From the NCBI GenBank assembly GCA_030428565.1, contig JAUIDR010000001.1:146431-185142 (forward strand): a stretch of 38,712 nucleotides of DNA, read 5' to 3'. Both the position numbers and the translations under genes were made by a program. Positions 1 to 9,039 of the stretch are shown here, piece after piece. The first letter of the stretch is position 1, and each line of letters opens with the position of its first letter. The notes beneath the pieces were generated by a model. It did not search any database, was not told the DNA's origin, and saw only the letters and a program-made list of their open reading frames with translations. The stretch is from Alphaproteobacteria bacterium (lineage in GTDB: Bacteria > Pseudomonadota > Alphaproteobacteria > UBA7985 > JAUIBT01).

Positions 1-411
1 GCCGCTGAGTTCGGGGACGTTGGCCAATAAAGCAACGATTTGCTTGCTGGTCAGTCCTTCGGGAATTGTTACCGAATAGCTTCGCGACCGGCCCGAGGAC
101 AAAATATCAAAGACCTCATTCATGGAAGCAGCGGCCGGGATCTCGTATTCGCCCGCCTTAAAAGCGCGCGGCTGCAATCGCAAAGCGACCCGCGCGATAA
201 GTTCGGATGCGATCAAGCCCTGCCCTTCAAGCTCGGTCAAAACGCTGCGCGCGGATTGGCCTGGCGCGACGTCAAAGACTTGAGTCTGCGTGCTTGTACC
301 TGGCGCTTCTAACTGGCCGTCGAGCCATACAGGGCCATAGAAGAAGGCCCCTGCCGCCAGACCAGCGAGTAAGGTGAGCAGCACTAGGATGGTTGCAAAA
401 AAACGCAGCAT
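1..411 (-). CDS. mltG: MltG endolytic murein transglycosylase, N-terminal part (cut by window edge)
   Basis: The minus frame is open from an ATG at 411 to the window edge, 137 codons with no stop. Residues 1-25 form one hydrophobic membrane anchor (MLRFFATILVLLTLLAGLAA). The following segment reads like the LysM-like N-terminal part of the MltG/YceG family, including KAGEYEIPAAASMNEVFDIL and VTIPEGLTSKQIVALL. The catalytic C-terminal half lies outside the window. The family cleaves nascent peptidoglycan glycan strands at the inner membrane and sets their length. The gene follows fabF on the same strand, as in many proteobacteria, but a strong terminator at 659-689 separates them, so it probably has its own promoter in 412-650. 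Confidence 0.88.
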   Translation of the reverse strand, partial: MLRFFATILVLLTLLAGLAAGAFFYGPVWLDGQLEAPGTSTQTQVFDVAPGQSARSVLTELEGQGLIASELIARVALRLQPRAFKAGEYEIPAAASMNEVFDILSSGRSRSYSVTIPEGLTSKQIVALLANVPELSG

Positions 412-550
412 AGAAACGTCCAAATTTGAGATCGCGGTCTTCTGGTTCCTGTGACTGGGGGCCTTCGGTTAATCCCCCCATACCAGGCAATTTATGCCTC
501 GATTTCGGGCCTTATATCCCCGATCAAATTTTCAGGGCATAAATCTTGAG

Positions 551-576
551 CATAAACCCAGGACATAAACCCAGGG
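551..576. repeat. Tandem duplication, 13-bp unit x2, upstream of mltG
   Basis: The unit CATAAACCCAGG(A/G) occurs twice back to back (551-563 and 564-576) in the 247-base gap between the fabF terminator and mltG. Nothing suggests a regulatory role. It is one of several short tandem duplications in this window. Confidence 0.7.
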
Positions 577-652
577 TCAAATTCCATCTGGCAGTTTTGA
601 CGGCGTCCCTGTCGCTGGTTCGGCCGCACGACGGCGTCGAAACAGTATTTTG

Positions 653-689
653 CAGCAAAAAGGCTCGCTGGTTTTGCCCGCGAGCCTTT
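653..689 (-). terminator. Rho-independent terminator after fabF
   Basis: A perfect 10-bp inverted repeat (AAAGGCTCGC at 659-668 and GCGAGCCTTT at 680-689) has an 11-base loop. Read on the minus strand, the stem ends in a run of T. It lies 34 bases past the fabF stop and should end the fab transcript before mltG. Confidence 0.85.
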
Positions 690-722
690 GCCGGTCATTT
701 TGTGGCCGCTTGCCAGTTTCGC

Positions 723-1997
723 TTAATCGCCCGAATATTCTTTGACGACCAACGAAGCGTTGGTGCCACCAAAGCCAAACGAATTGGACAGCGCAGCGCG
801 AACGCGGCGCTCCTTAGCAGTGTGCGGCACCAGATCCATACCCTCGGCTTCGGGCGTAGGATCGTTCAGGTTCAATGTCGGCGGCACGATTTGATCGCGA
901 ATCGACAAGATCGAGAAAATGGCCTCGACCGAACCCGCACCACCCAACAAGTGACCAATGGCCGACTTGGTAGAAGACATGGAGATATTCTTCGCGTTAT
1001 CGCCCAGCAAGCGCTTGACCGAGTTCAGCTCAATCTCATCGCCCAGCGGGGTCGAGGTGCCGTGCGCATTGACGTAATCAATATCTTCAGCGTTCAAACC
1101 TGCGCGCTTAAGGGCTGCCTGCATAGAACGGAAACCGCCATTGCCGTCTGGGGCTGGCGCGGTGATGTGGTGGGCATCGCCGGACAAGCCATAACCTACG
1201 ACTTCCGCAATGATATTAGCGCCCCGCGCTTTGGCATGATCGAGCGATTCTAGCACCAGCGCGCCCGCGCCCGCGCCCATTACGAAACCATCGCGGCCCT
1301 GATCCCAGGGGCGAGAGGCCGTGGTCGGCGCATCGTTGTATTTGGTCGACAGCGCGCGTGCGGCAGCAAAACCGGTGATGCCCAGACGGGTGATGGCCAT
1401 TTCCGCCGAACCCGCTACCATGACATCTGCGTCGTCAAGCGCGATCAAGCGCGCGGCATCGCCAATTGCGTGTGCACCGGTCGAACAGGCCGTTACCACT
1501 GAGTGATTCGGGCCCTTTAGGCCGTGGCGCATTGAGACCTGACCTGAGATCAGGTTGATCAAGACAGAAGGAATCATAAAGGGACTAACGCGGCGCGGTC
1601 CCTTTACGTCCAATACCCGGCCATAGTGGTCGATGGAGTGCAGACCGCCGATGCCAGAACCCATCAAGACACCCGAGCGGCAGCGCTGTTCGTCGCTGTC
1701 AGGGTTCCATCCTGAGTTCTGTAAGGCTTCATCCGCCGCTGCAACGCCAAACAGGATGAACTCGTCGATCTTGCGACGTTCTTTTTCCTGCATGACAGCA
1801 TCGGGGTTGAGCTGGCCCGGCGCTTCGCCGATCGGCACATAACCCGCGATCTTGCAAGGCAAGTCACTACAGTCGAAACTGTCAATGTCCTTGATGCCGG
1901 ACTCGCCTTTGAGAAGGCGCGACCAAACATGATCAATGCCAATCCCGAGCGGGGACACAATCCCCATACCGGTGACGACGACTCTGCGTAATTCCAT
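723..1997 (-). CDS. fabF: 3-oxoacyl-[acyl-carrier-protein] synthase II (KAS II)
   Basis: This 424-residue protein is full length for FabF. It condenses malonyl-ACP with a growing acyl-ACP in type II fatty-acid elongation. The thiolase-fold active site is visible: Cys171 in TACSTGAHA, His312 in NAHGTSTPLGD and His349 in STKSAIGHLLGG. The N-terminus RRVVVTGMGIVSPLG is typical. The gene starts with ATG 22 bases after acpP, so the two are co-transcribed, and a strong terminator follows. The Cys-His-His triad separates it from the FabH type (Cys-His-Asn). Confidence 0.97.
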   Translation of the reverse strand: MELRRVVVTGMGIVSPLGIGIDHVWSRLLKGESGIKDIDSFDCSDLPCKIAGYVPIGEAPGQLNPDAVMQEKERRKIDEFILFGVAAADEALQNSGWNPDSDEQRCRSGVLMGSGIGGLHSIDHYGRVLDVKGPRRVSPFMIPSVLINLISGQVSMRHGLKGPNHSVVTACSTGAHAIGDAARLIALDDADVMVAGSAEMAITRLGITGFAAARALSTKYNDAPTTASRPWDQGRDGFVMGAGAGALVLESLDHAKARGANIIAEVVGYGLSGDAHHITAPAPDGNGGFRSMQAALKRAGLNAEDIDYVNAHGTSTPLGDEIELNSVKRLLGDNAKNISMSSTKSAIGHLLGGAGSVEAIFSILSIRDQIVPPTLNLNDPTPEAEGMDLVPHTAKERRVRAALSNSFGFGGTNASLVVKEYSGD

Positions 1998-2019
1998 GAT
2001 GTCCTAGCCGTTCTTCGCC

Positions 2020-2253
2020 TTAGGCAGCTTCGTCAACGAACTTTACAGCGTCGCCAACAGTTGAAATGCCTTCAGCGGCGTCATCGGGGATTTCGATGCC
2101 GAATTCTTCTTCGAACGCCATGACCAACTCAACGGTGTCCAGTGAGTCAGCGCCCAGGTCGTCGATGAAGCTAGACTCCAGTGAGATTTCGCCCGCGTCC
2201 TTGTTCAGGTGCTCGGCAACGATTTTTTTGATGCGCTCAGCAGTATCGCTCAT
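2020..2253 (-). CDS. acpP: Acyl carrier protein
   Basis: This 77-residue acidic protein carries growing acyl chains on a 4'-phosphopantetheine arm. The attachment site is Ser37 in the signature [12 protein letters not shown]. Length and acidity are standard. The ATG is preceded by AAGGAAAG at good spacing. It sits between fabG and fabF in the canonical order. The AcpS enzyme that would load its prosthetic group is encoded in the same window at 20304-20714. Confidence 0.97.
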   Translation of the reverse strand: MSDTAERIKKIVAEHLNKDAGEISLESSFIDDLGADSLDTVELVMAFEEEFGIEIPDDAAEGISTVGDAVKFVDEAA

Positions 2254-2509
2254 GATCTTTCCTTAGTGATATATCGAACTTGTACTCATCCCAATTGGCC
2301 AGGATTGAGGGTCTTTCTAAAAGACTTTGCGAAATTCTACGCGACTTGACCAGCAGGTTGGCGGCAAACAAGACCATCGTCGTGCGGAATGCAAGCGGAA
2401 AAATCCTGGGTCTGGCCATCATTGCTTGCATAGCTCGGTTTGCCAAGCCTCAAATGCGCGCTTCTTGTCTGCAAATTCCTTCCTTATCCGTTAGCGAGCC
2501 CCCGTAGGC
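2254..2509. other. Intergenic region between fabG and acpP
   Basis: This 256-base gap has no convincing gene; short frames in it lack a ribosome site and family resemblance. It is long for the middle of a fab operon and probably holds an acpP promoter, which would let the abundant carrier protein be expressed separately. No clear -35/-10 pair was identified. Confidence 0.4.
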
Positions 2510-3247
2510 CTACAGCATGGCCATGCCGCCGTTAACGTGCAGGGTCGCACCGGTCATATAGCCAGCCTCTTCTGAGGCCAAATAGACCGCCGCGTTGGCT
2601 ATGTCGTTGGGCGCGCCAAGGCGGCCAGCGGGAATGGTGGTCAGCAGTTTTGATTTTTGGTCGTCGCTCAAGGCATCGGTCATTTCGGTGCCGATGAATC
2701 CCGGCGCGATACAGTTGACGGTAATGCCGCGCGAGGCGACTTCGGCTGCAATAGCCTTGCTCATGGCAACCAGACCGCCCTTTGAGGCAGCGTAGTTGGC
2801 CTGGCCGGGGTTACCGGTCGCGCCCACGACAGACGACATATTGATAATGCGGCCCCAACGCTGTTTCATCATGCCCTTAATGGCTGCGCGGGTCAGTACG
2901 AAGTTGGCGGTCAGGTTGACATCAAGCACCGCGTCCCAGTCTTCATCTTTAAGGCGCATGGTCAGGTTATCGCGGGTCAAGCCTGCGTTGTTGACCAAAA
3001 TATCCAAGCCGCCCATGGCTTCGACGCTCTGCGGCACCAATTCGGCGACCGATGCACGGTCGGACAAGTTACAAGTGATGATTTCCACCCGCTCGCCCAA
3101 TTCGTTGGCCAGGCCCTCCAAGCGCTCTCGGCGGGTGCCAGAAATAACGAGTTGAGCGCCCTGTGCATGGAATTGACGCGCAATAGCTCCGCCGATTCCC
3201 CCACTGGCCCCGGTTACCAAGGCGCGCTTGCCGCTGAGATCAAACAT
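2510..3247 (-). CDS. fabG: 3-oxoacyl-[acyl-carrier-protein] reductase
   Basis: This 245-residue classical short-chain dehydrogenase performs NADPH-dependent reduction of 3-oxoacyl-ACP. The cofactor loop is TGASGGIG at residues 12-19, and NNAG follows near residue 86. The catalytic residues read as Asn111, Ser139, Tyr152 and Lys156 (ANYAASKGG). The C-terminus YMTGATLHVNGGMAML is typical of FabG. Position between fabD and acpP makes this assignment much safer than for an isolated SDR. It lies 81 bases downstream of fabD. Confidence 0.96.
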   Translation of the reverse strand: MFDLSGKRALVTGASGGIGGAIARQFHAQGAQLVISGTRRERLEGLANELGERVEIITCNLSDRASVAELVPQSVEAMGGLDILVNNAGLTRDNLTMRLKDEDWDAVLDVNLTANFVLTRAAIKGMMKQRWGRIINMSSVVGATGNPGQANYAASKGGLVAMSKAIAAEVASRGITVNCIAPGFIGTEMTDALSDDQKSKLLTTIPAGRLGAPNDIANAAVYLASEEAGYMTGATLHVNGGMAML

Positions 3248-3328
3248 GGTGTTTTCCTTTTTTCTCTTAATCTTACTGCCCGCCCTTCGGCGCGCGCACT
3301 CGTTTTGCCGTTCTGGTCGCCTTTTGGC

Positions 3329-4291
3329 TTAGCCGTTTAGGGCTTCTAGAACTTTGTCCAGATCTTCCGGTCCGTCCAAGTTTAGCGACGACAAGTCCTT
3401 TGCGATACGGCGATTGAGGCCCGACAAGACCTTACCCGAACCCATTTCAATCGCGTGGGTCACACCTTGAGCGGCCATCCAGGCCACCGATTCAGACCAA
3501 CGCACGCGGCCAGTCACCTGCTGAACCAGCAAGTCAGCCGTCTTAGATTCGTCCTGATAGGATTCGGCCATTACGTTGGCCACGACCGGCGCGCGCAAGG
3601 GTGCGATACTGGCCTTGGCCAGCGCTTCTGCCATTTCATCTGCCGCCGGGGCCATCAAAGAACAGTGGAAAGGCGCCGACACCGGCAGCTTCAGACCGCG
3701 CTTGGCACCTGCTTCTTTCGCCAGCACGATCGCACGATCAATGGCTTCTGCGTGACCCGAAATCACGATTTGGCCCGGCGCATTGTCGTTGGCGACTTCG
3801 CAGACCTGGCGCGTACCGTCTTCGGCCTCTGCAGCCTTCGTGCAGACTTCTTGCACGACCGGCATTTCCAGACCCAACAGCGCCGCCATAGCGCCCTGCC
3901 CTTCTGGAACCGCGCGTTGCATAGCTTGACCGCGCAAACGCAACAAGCGCGCCGAATCGCTCAGGTTAAGGGCGCCAATCGCGGTGAGCGCCGAATATTC
4001 TCCCAAGGAGTGGCCCGCCACGAACTCGGCCTTGTCCGCCAGGCTAAAGCCGCCTTGCTTTTCAAGCACGCGAACCGCCACCATTGAGGCCGCCATGAGC
4101 GCGGGCTGGGTATTGGCGGTCAGCGTCAGATCTTCAATCGGGCCTTCTGCCATCAGTTTGGACAGACTTTGCGACAGAGCCTCGTCAACCTCTTCAAGTA
4201 CGAGGCGCGCTTCTTCAAAGCTCTCAGCCATCTTTTGGGTCATGCCAACGGCCTGGCTTCCTTGGCCGGGAAAGGTGAAAGCGACGCGCAT
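3329..4291 (-). CDS. fabD: Malonyl-CoA:ACP transacylase
   Basis: This 320-residue FabD-family acyltransferase moves malonyl from CoA to ACP to supply chain elongation. It opens with AFTFPGQGSQAVGM; the nucleophile is Ser95 in GHSLGEYSAL, with a later His in APFHCSLM. Length fits the family. It is the first gene of the minus-strand fab cluster and starts opposite rpsF, so the 308-base region between them must hold both promoters. AAAGGA precedes the ATG. Confidence 0.96.
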   Translation of the reverse strand: MRVAFTFPGQGSQAVGMTQKMAESFEEARLVLEEVDEALSQSLSKLMAEGPIEDLTLTANTQPALMAASMVAVRVLEKQGGFSLADKAEFVAGHSLGEYSALTAIGALNLSDSARLLRLRGQAMQRAVPEGQGAMAALLGLEMPVVQEVCTKAAEAEDGTRQVCEVANDNAPGQIVISGHAEAIDRAIVLAKEAGAKRGLKLPVSAPFHCSLMAPAADEMAEALAKASIAPLRAPVVANVMAESYQDESKTADLLVQQVTGRVRWSESVAWMAAQGVTHAIEMGSGKVLSGLNRRIAKDLSSLNLDGPEDLDKVLEALNG

Positions 4292-4599
4292 GGTCCTTTG
4301 CCCTCTCTTGTTATGTTTCGTTATACAGTAAGGACCGGGCGTCTCACCTTAGGGTTTAAATGTCAAGCCATGCCGCCCGCTTGCCCGGGGGTTTTTGACA
4401 CCCGGCGGTGAATCAGGGGTTGCATTTGGTCAAAAACCGGTTAGAAAACGTCCTCCGCAAAACTCCTTGCCAGTTCTAGCGGACGCACCCGCTTGCGTCA
4501 GATCTGGCTGAAAACGGGTTGAGCCCCGCCAGTGCCCCGGCCCTTTGCCCAGGCTTGGCGTCGCGCTTGGACCGTTTGATAGGCCATAAGGAGTAAACC
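4292..4599. promoter_or_regulatory. Divergent promoter region, fabD / rpsF
   Basis: This 308-base non-coding interval lies between the divergent starts of fabD and rpsF, so it must contain both promoters and the rpsF leader. I could not pick out confident sigma-70 boxes or a defined autoregulatory leader structure. Confidence 0.5.
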
Positions 4600-5058
4600 A
4601 TGGCACTATATGAATGCGTGTTTCTAACACGCCCTGATCTGAGCCAGTCTCAGGTCGAAGCTTTGGCAGAACAGTATGCCGAAGTCGTTCGCGAAAATGA
4701 CGGTGAAGTCACCAAGACCGAATTTTGGGGTCTGCGTAACTTGGCCTACCGCGTAAACAAAAACCGTAAAGCCCACTACGTTATGCTGAACATCGCAGGC
4801 AGCTCTGCTGGTGTTGACGAGATTGAGCGCCGTATGCGCCTGTCTGAAGACGTTATGCGCTTTTTGACCGTGCGCGTTGATGCATTGGAAGAAGGCCCGT
4901 CTGCCGTGATGCGCGCCCGCGCTGCTGGCGAACGTGATGACCGCCGCGGCGGCCGTGGCGATCGCGGTGACCGTGGCGATCGCGGTGGTGATCGTCGAGG
5001 CGGCGGCCACTTCGACTCTGGTCGTCGTGCCCCTGCAAAAGCCGAAGCGGAAGCATAA
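4600..5058 (+). CDS. rpsF: 30S ribosomal protein S6
   Basis: S6 binds the central domain of 16S rRNA with S18. The N-terminus [21 protein letters not shown] and the segment [20 protein letters not shown] are family signatures. At 152 residues it is longer than a minimal S6. The extra C-terminus, from about residue 112, is rich in Arg-Gly-Asp repeats ([17 protein letters not shown]) and ends in Ala/Lys/Glu; Arg/Gly tails are common on alphaproteobacterial S6. The ATG follows AAGGAGTAAACC. It is the first gene of the rpsF-rpsR-rplI operon, 10 bases before rpsR. Confidence 0.97.
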   Translation: MALYECVFLTRPDLSQSQVEALAEQYAEVVRENDGEVTKTEFWGLRNLAYRVNKNRKAHYVMLNIAGSSAGVDEIERRMRLSEDVMRFLTVRVDALEEGPSAVMRARAAGERDDRRGGRGDRGDRGDRGGDRRGGGHFDSGRRAPAKAEAEA

Positions 5059-5068
5059 GGAGTAAATC

Positions 5069-5302
5069 ATGTCAGCAGCACGCCGTCCTTTCTTCCGTCG
5101 CAAGAAGTCTTGCCCCTTCTCTGGCCCCAACGCACCCAAGATTGACTACAAAGACGTCAAGCTTCTGGGCCGTTATCTGTCAGAGCGCGGCAAAATCGTT
5201 CCCAGCCGTATCACCGCGGCTTCCGCCAAAAAGCAACGTGAGCTTGCCCGTGCGATCAAGCGCGCCCGCCAGCTTGCTTTGTTGCCCTACGTGAATAAGT
5301 AA
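5069..5302 (+). CDS. rpsR: 30S ribosomal protein S18
   Basis: This 77-residue basic protein of the 30S platform is the partner of S6. The core is visible: [16 protein letters not shown] at the N-terminus and [18 protein letters not shown], followed by [20 protein letters not shown]. Length is normal. GGAGTAAATC precedes the ATG. It lies between rpsF and rplI with 10- and 11-base gaps, so translation is probably linked across the operon. Confidence 0.98.
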   Translation: MSAARRPFFRRKKSCPFSGPNAPKIDYKDVKLLGRYLSERGKIVPSRITAASAKKQRELARAIKRARQLALLPYVNK

Positions 5303-5313
5303 GGAGACGATCA

Positions 5314-5898
5314 ATGGCAGCCACAATGGATGTGATCCTCCTTCAGCGGATCGAAAAGCTGGGCCAGATGGGTGACGTTGTCACCGTCAAGCCAGGCTAT
5401 GCACGCAACTTCTTGTTGCCGCAAAAGAAGGCCCTGCGCGCCACCGAGGCGAACAAGACTTTCTTTGAGACCCAAAAGGCTCAGTTGGAAGCCGACAACC
5501 TGAAGCGCCGCCAAGAAGCGGAAGCTGTTGCCGAGAAGATGGACGGCGTGACCGTTACTCTGATCCGCGCGGCCTCTGAGACCGGCGCGCTGTACGGCTC
5601 TGTTTCCACCCGCGACGTCGCCGAGCAGGTGACCGAAGCAGGCTTTACCTTGAACCGCAGCCAAGTGGTTTTGGACAAGCCAATCAAAGAGCTGGGTGTC
5701 CACAACCTGCGCGTCCAACTGCACCCTGAAGTGCTGGTTGATATCCGCGCGAACGTCGCCAAGTCAGCCGACGAAGCAGAGGCCCAGTTGGCCGCTGCCG
5801 ACGGCAAGCCGCTTGTCAGCGCTGAGGAAGAAGAAGCCGAAGCCCTGTTCGACACAGCAGACGACGAAGCAGACGCTGATGAGGGCGACGAGGCCTAA
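5314..5898 (+). CDS. rplI: 50S ribosomal protein L9
   Basis: L9 binds 23S rRNA near the base of the L1 stalk and affects frame maintenance. The N-terminal domain shows [20 protein letters not shown] and [15 protein letters not shown]; a long helix and the C-terminal domain follow. At 194 residues it exceeds the usual ~150 because of an acidic tail from about residue 165 ([20 protein letters not shown]), common in alphaproteobacteria. AAGGAGACGATCA precedes the ATG. It is the last gene before a strong terminator. Confidence 0.97.
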   Translation: MAATMDVILLQRIEKLGQMGDVVTVKPGYARNFLLPQKKALRATEANKTFFETQKAQLEADNLKRRQEAEAVAEKMDGVTVTLIRAASETGALYGSVSTRDVAEQVTEAGFTLNRSQVVLDKPIKELGVHNLRVQLHPEVLVDIRANVAKSADEAEAQLAAADGKPLVSAEEEEAEALFDTADDEADADEGDEA

Positions 5899-5927
5899 GC
5901 CTCCTGCCCTTCCTTAGCGAAGAATTG

Positions 5928-5964
5928 AAAAAGCCGCAGGCTCGATAGAGACCGCGGCTTTTTT
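5928..5964 (+). terminator. Rho-independent terminator after rplI
   Basis: A perfect 10-bp stem, AAAAAGCCGC (5928-5937) with GCGGCTTTTT (5954-5963), is followed by T residues 30 bases after the rplI stop. The A-rich left arm means it could also act on the minus strand against the convergent 6037-6966 gene. Confidence 0.88.
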
Positions 5965-6036
5965 GTTGACTAGGCCCTGCTAGCGTGAAAGCTGGAGCGG
6001 GCGCCAGGGCGCCCAACCCCGCGCCGTCTTAGTGGC

Positions 6037-6966
6037 TTATTCCCACTCCATCTCAGAATAGACTTGTTGCGCATTGCGTCCCGCCAGAGCCTCGAATTGC
6101 AGCAAATGCTTAAAGCCGCTTTGGTCAATTTTGGTAGAGCCCTGCATGTCGCCGCCGTCGTCGATATAGGCGCCGATCTCGCTTCTCAGGTGCTTGAGAT
6201 AATCCAGCGTCTCGGCACTAGCGCGCGCCAAGTCGGTCGGGTGGCCGTGTCCGGGCACAATATGCTCTGGCGCATAGGCTGCCATGGCCTCAAACACCTC
6301 GATCCAACTGCCCGCGTGGGATTGAGACCCGACGCCTAGCATGCGCTCGGTGTAGACGATATCGCCGGTGAACATGACGCTTTGTTCGGGCAGCCAGATG
6401 AAGCTGTCGCCGGGCGTGTGGGCTTGCCCGACATGGTGCAGTTGGAGCTCGACGCCGCCTAGGGTCAGGGTCAAAGCCTCATCAAAGGTCTGATCGGCAT
6501 AGGAAGGCTCGGTGCCGTCCAACTTCTCGCCAATCAAAACCGCCAAGCCGCTCATTTGCATAGAACCGCGATCTTGGTGGTCGGCGACGGCTTCATTTGA
6601 GGCGATGACGGTCGCCCCTTTTGCCTGCCAATAGCCGTTACCAAGCCAGCGATGATCCTGGCCACCGCTGTTGATAACGTGGGTGACGCGGCAGTCGCTG
6701 ACCGTTGCGATGGCCTGCTCTAGGGCTGCCGCGCCCTGCCAAGAGCCGCCGGGATCGACCAGCACACAGCCGTCAGCGGTCTCAATCAGGCCGAAGGTGG
6801 CGTTGTTGCCCAGGTTTTCGGGGCTGCGCTGCTCAAAGGGCCCCACGATCGCGTAGACCTGCTCGGTGACCGGCTGGACTTCCAGAGGCGCCGCATGACT
6901 GGCACTAGCCAGGCTCAACAGCGTCAGGCTAATCGGGACAGAGAGTAGAGTGAAATGACGGCGCAT
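6037..6966 (-). CDS. Exported metallo-beta-lactamase-fold protein with altered metal site
   Basis: This 309-residue protein has a Sec signal peptide (MRRHFTLLSV to about Ala26). The metallo-beta-lactamase fold is recognisable, but the first motif, normally HxHxDH, reads SGGQDH (Ser100, Gly102, Asp104, His105), so the two first-site histidines are absent. The other ligand positions are kept: His183 (GQAHTPGD), Asp202 (FTGDIVY) and His240 (VPGHGH). The substrate is unknown. The start at 6966 is chosen because GGGAG lies five bases upstream; an ATG at 6978 is also in frame. It converges on the rplI terminator and has no same-strand partner nearby. Confidence 0.8.
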   Translation of the reverse strand: MRRHFTLLSVPISLTLLSLASASHAAPLEVQPVTEQVYAIVGPFEQRSPENLGNNATFGLIETADGCVLVDPGGSWQGAAALEQAIATVSDCRVTHVINSGGQDHRWLGNGYWQAKGATVIASNEAVADHQDRGSMQMSGLAVLIGEKLDGTEPSYADQTFDEALTLTLGGVELQLHHVGQAHTPGDSFIWLPEQSVMFTGDIVYTERMLGVGSQSHAGSWIEVFEAMAAYAPEHIVPGHGHPTDLARASAETLDYLKHLRSEIGAYIDDGGDMQGSTKIDQSGFKHLLQFEALAGRNAQQVYSEMEWE

Positions 6967-7876
6967 GCGGGCTCCCATTATTGTGTGTGGGCTTGGATTT
7001 GGAAGCTAGGTTAGGAGCCGCCGCACTGGCCTGCTAGGGACGAATGATCGCGTCCTAGCCACCGTAACAAGTGGCCCTACGCGCGCTTGCGTGACTAATC
7101 CGTCGCGACTGCCGATCCGAGCAATACAGCCCTTTATTAGAACGTCCAGAACTGCACCATGAGTTGGCCGTCTCCCTTCCTCCCCCTTGATGCGCTGCCA
7201 ACAAAGCTGCCTTTCACGCTTTTCGACTTGGCATGGCTGCACCTAGTCTCGAAGAGGTCGATCTCTCGATGGCTTGCCTCAGCGGACAACGGTCGACCGC
7301 AAGGTTCAAATTCGCAGCGGTAATGCACTTGCCCAGCAGCCTATTCACGTCCGGCATTCCAAAGGCTGCCAGGACTGCTTTCTGAAACGCCCCTTTCATG
7401 GGTTCTAGCCAGATCTGACGGTCGATGACGCCTGGCCTGATCTGCGCCCCTTTAGCTGAGAAAGGACGAAACGACATGTTGGTACTTGCGGATGGCATCG
7501 TCTTGCGAAAGACCGCCCTGATTTGCTGATCCGCCGAGGCAATAGCCTTTTCATGCCGAACGAAGCTGAATTCAATATCCTGAAGCGGTCGGAGTGAGGA
7601 ACACTGTACAACATCTTTACCGCGTTGCCCGCAGTGCAGAATTTCTGCGAGCCGGCTGCAGGACTTGGCATTCTGGTAGCGCGGGATTGACGATGGAAAG
7701 GGGTGCAGAGGCGCCGCAAAGGTTTCAAAAGAGCCCACCCCACAAGAGACGTTGGACGAAAGCCAGATCGTGCAACTTTGCAGGTGGCAACTTCCTTTCA
7801 AAAAATAGGGAATGGCAGTCGGCGAACCGCCATTCTCATATAGTTTTTTAGCAAAATTCGTGGCTAATTAATCCCA
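6967..7876. other. 910-base region without a recognisable gene
   Basis: No frame here matches a family I recognise. The longest, on the minus strand at 7214-7801 (195 codons), has unusual composition, no clear ribosome site and competing overlapping frames, so I do not call it. The stretch may be decayed accessory DNA; the adjacent genes up to 11.1 kb look acquired. Confidence 0.4.
7803..7850 (-). terminator. Probable bidirectional terminator after the cyclase-family gene
   Basis: GAATGGC (7811-7817) pairs with GCCATTC (7830-7836). The hairpin is flanked by an A-run at 7799-7806 and a T-run at 7845-7850, so on the minus strand it ends in a T-run about 40 bases past the stop of the 7877-8695 gene. 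It could work in both directions. Confidence 0.65.
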
Positions 7877-8695
7877 TCACAACATGGCAAAAATTCTAGC
7901 CGGTCCGCCTGTTCCTCCGCGATGCTTCGGCGCACCGATCACGAGCGTCGCGCCTGCGACCGGGACGCGGTCCAGATTGGCAATGTTTTCGATGCCAAAG
8001 CGACCCGCCGGCAGCCATGCATAGTGGGTGTCATATGTCGTCGACGCACCGATGTCTAAGGACAGTGTGTCCGAAGCAAGCGACGCCGCGTTCGACTCTT
8101 CGAGCAGCATCCTGGCCGCCTCTACGTGAAATCCGGGGTAGTGCTGCACCCCGTTGTCGTCCGCACCCCGAAACTTGGCACCAGAAACGTATTGTCCCCA
8201 TCCGGAATGCATGGCGACACAGGCCCCATCCGGGATCGGTCCGTTATTTGCTATCCATGCTTTGATGTCATCGGGTGTAACGCTTGAGTCGGGATCTTCA
8301 TTTGCCCGTTCCGCGATATCGATCACACACAAGGGAGCAATCAGCTGTGACACCGGAATTTCATTGACGGCGGCTCCATCAGCCGAAAAGTGCAACGGAG
8401 CGTCGATATGTGTTCCGGTATGCTCATTGAATGTTATTTTAGACACGTTAAAGCCGTGTTCGGCGAAGTTGAACATCTTTTCAGACGAAATGCCGGGGAC
8501 CCCGAAATAGGTCGGAAAGTCCTCGGAGAGTTCGTAGGTCATATCTTCGACCGAACCGTGGCCTGCTGCCATGGCAGGCGTAGCAGTAGTCACCCCGACT
8601 GCGCCAACAGCACCGGCGGACGCGGCCGCTCTGAAAAAGTTCCTGCGAGAAATCATTCTCTCTTTGACCGAGTTCATCACGCATATATCGCACAT
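7877..8695 (-). CDS. Tat-exported cyclase-family (kynurenine formamidase-like) hydrolase
   Basis: This is a cyclase-family metal-dependent hydrolase (Pfam Cyclase). The metal motif HxGTHxDxPxH is intact: His92, His96, Asp98 and His102 in EHTGTHIDAPLHF. The N-terminus carries a twin-arginine signal, SRRNFFRAAASAGAVGAVG (residues 16-34), then Ala-rich sequence, so the folded enzyme is predicted to be exported. Family members hydrolyse amides or lactones such as N-formylkynurenine; the substrate cannot be told here. ATG 8695 lies seven bases after GGAG; GTG 8698 and an internal ATG just before SRRNFF are alternatives. It appears to be a single-gene unit with its own terminator. Confidence 0.85.
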   Translation of the reverse strand: MCDICVMNSVKERMISRRNFFRAAASAGAVGAVGVTTATPAMAAGHGSVEDMTYELSEDFPTYFGVPGISSEKMFNFAEHGFNVSKITFNEHTGTHIDAPLHFSADGAAVNEIPVSQLIAPLCVIDIAERANEDPDSSVTPDDIKAWIANNGPIPDGACVAMHSGWGQYVSGAKFRGADDNGVQHYPGFHVEAARMLLEESNAASLASDTLSLDIGASTTYDTHYAWLPAGRFGIENIANLDRVPVAGATLVIGAPKHRGGTGGPARIFAML

Positions 8696-9039
8696 CACTC
8701 ATCTCCTTTTTCTATGGCTGGTGACGGCGATACTAACATGACAAGCGTGGCACATAAAAAAATTCTACATATCGCAAGTAGTCGTGAACGCTGGTTGGTC
8801 CAAGTCTTCCCCCTTCGCGGGCCGCGCAGTGAGTGGCGATTTCTGCTCGTGCGGTCGCGCTGCTCACGTGCCCGCTTTTTATGCCGGATCGCGATCCCAG
8901 CGCCGACATGCCCCACTCTGAAGATGGCAGGGCTAGGCGCGCCATTTCAGGAGCCAACTAGAGGCGTTTATGGGCAGGATATTTCGGGGAGCTCTCCGGC
9001 AGCAGATTGCTTGCCGCAAGAGCCGCTCCCCAAGGAAAA
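8696..9039. other. Intergenic region upstream of the cyclase-family gene
   Basis: This 344-base gap between two minus-strand genes must hold the cyclase-gene promoter. I see no confident gene, hairpin or operator in it. The AscI-type palindrome GGCGCGCC at about 8937 also occurs at the tRNA-Arg 3' end, but eight bases are too few to call an attachment site. Confidence 0.35.

Noticed and set aside
546-1253. 235-codon plus-strand frame opposite fabF
   Set aside because: It is an antisense shadow of fabF with no ribosome site and no family resemblance.
3455-4087. 210-codon plus-strand frame opposite fabD
   Set aside because: Shadow of a strongly supported gene; His/Arg/Gln-rich content is typical of antisense frames in G+C-rich DNA.
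7214-7801. 195-codon minus-strand frame in the gene-poor region
   Set aside because: No recognisable motif, no clear ribosome site and overlapping alternative frames. A decayed gene is possible but unsupported.
8930-8950. Possible second attachment site (GGCGCGCC) for the tRNA-Arg element
   Set aside because: Only an 8-bp palindrome is shared with the tRNA 3' end, too short to separate from chance.
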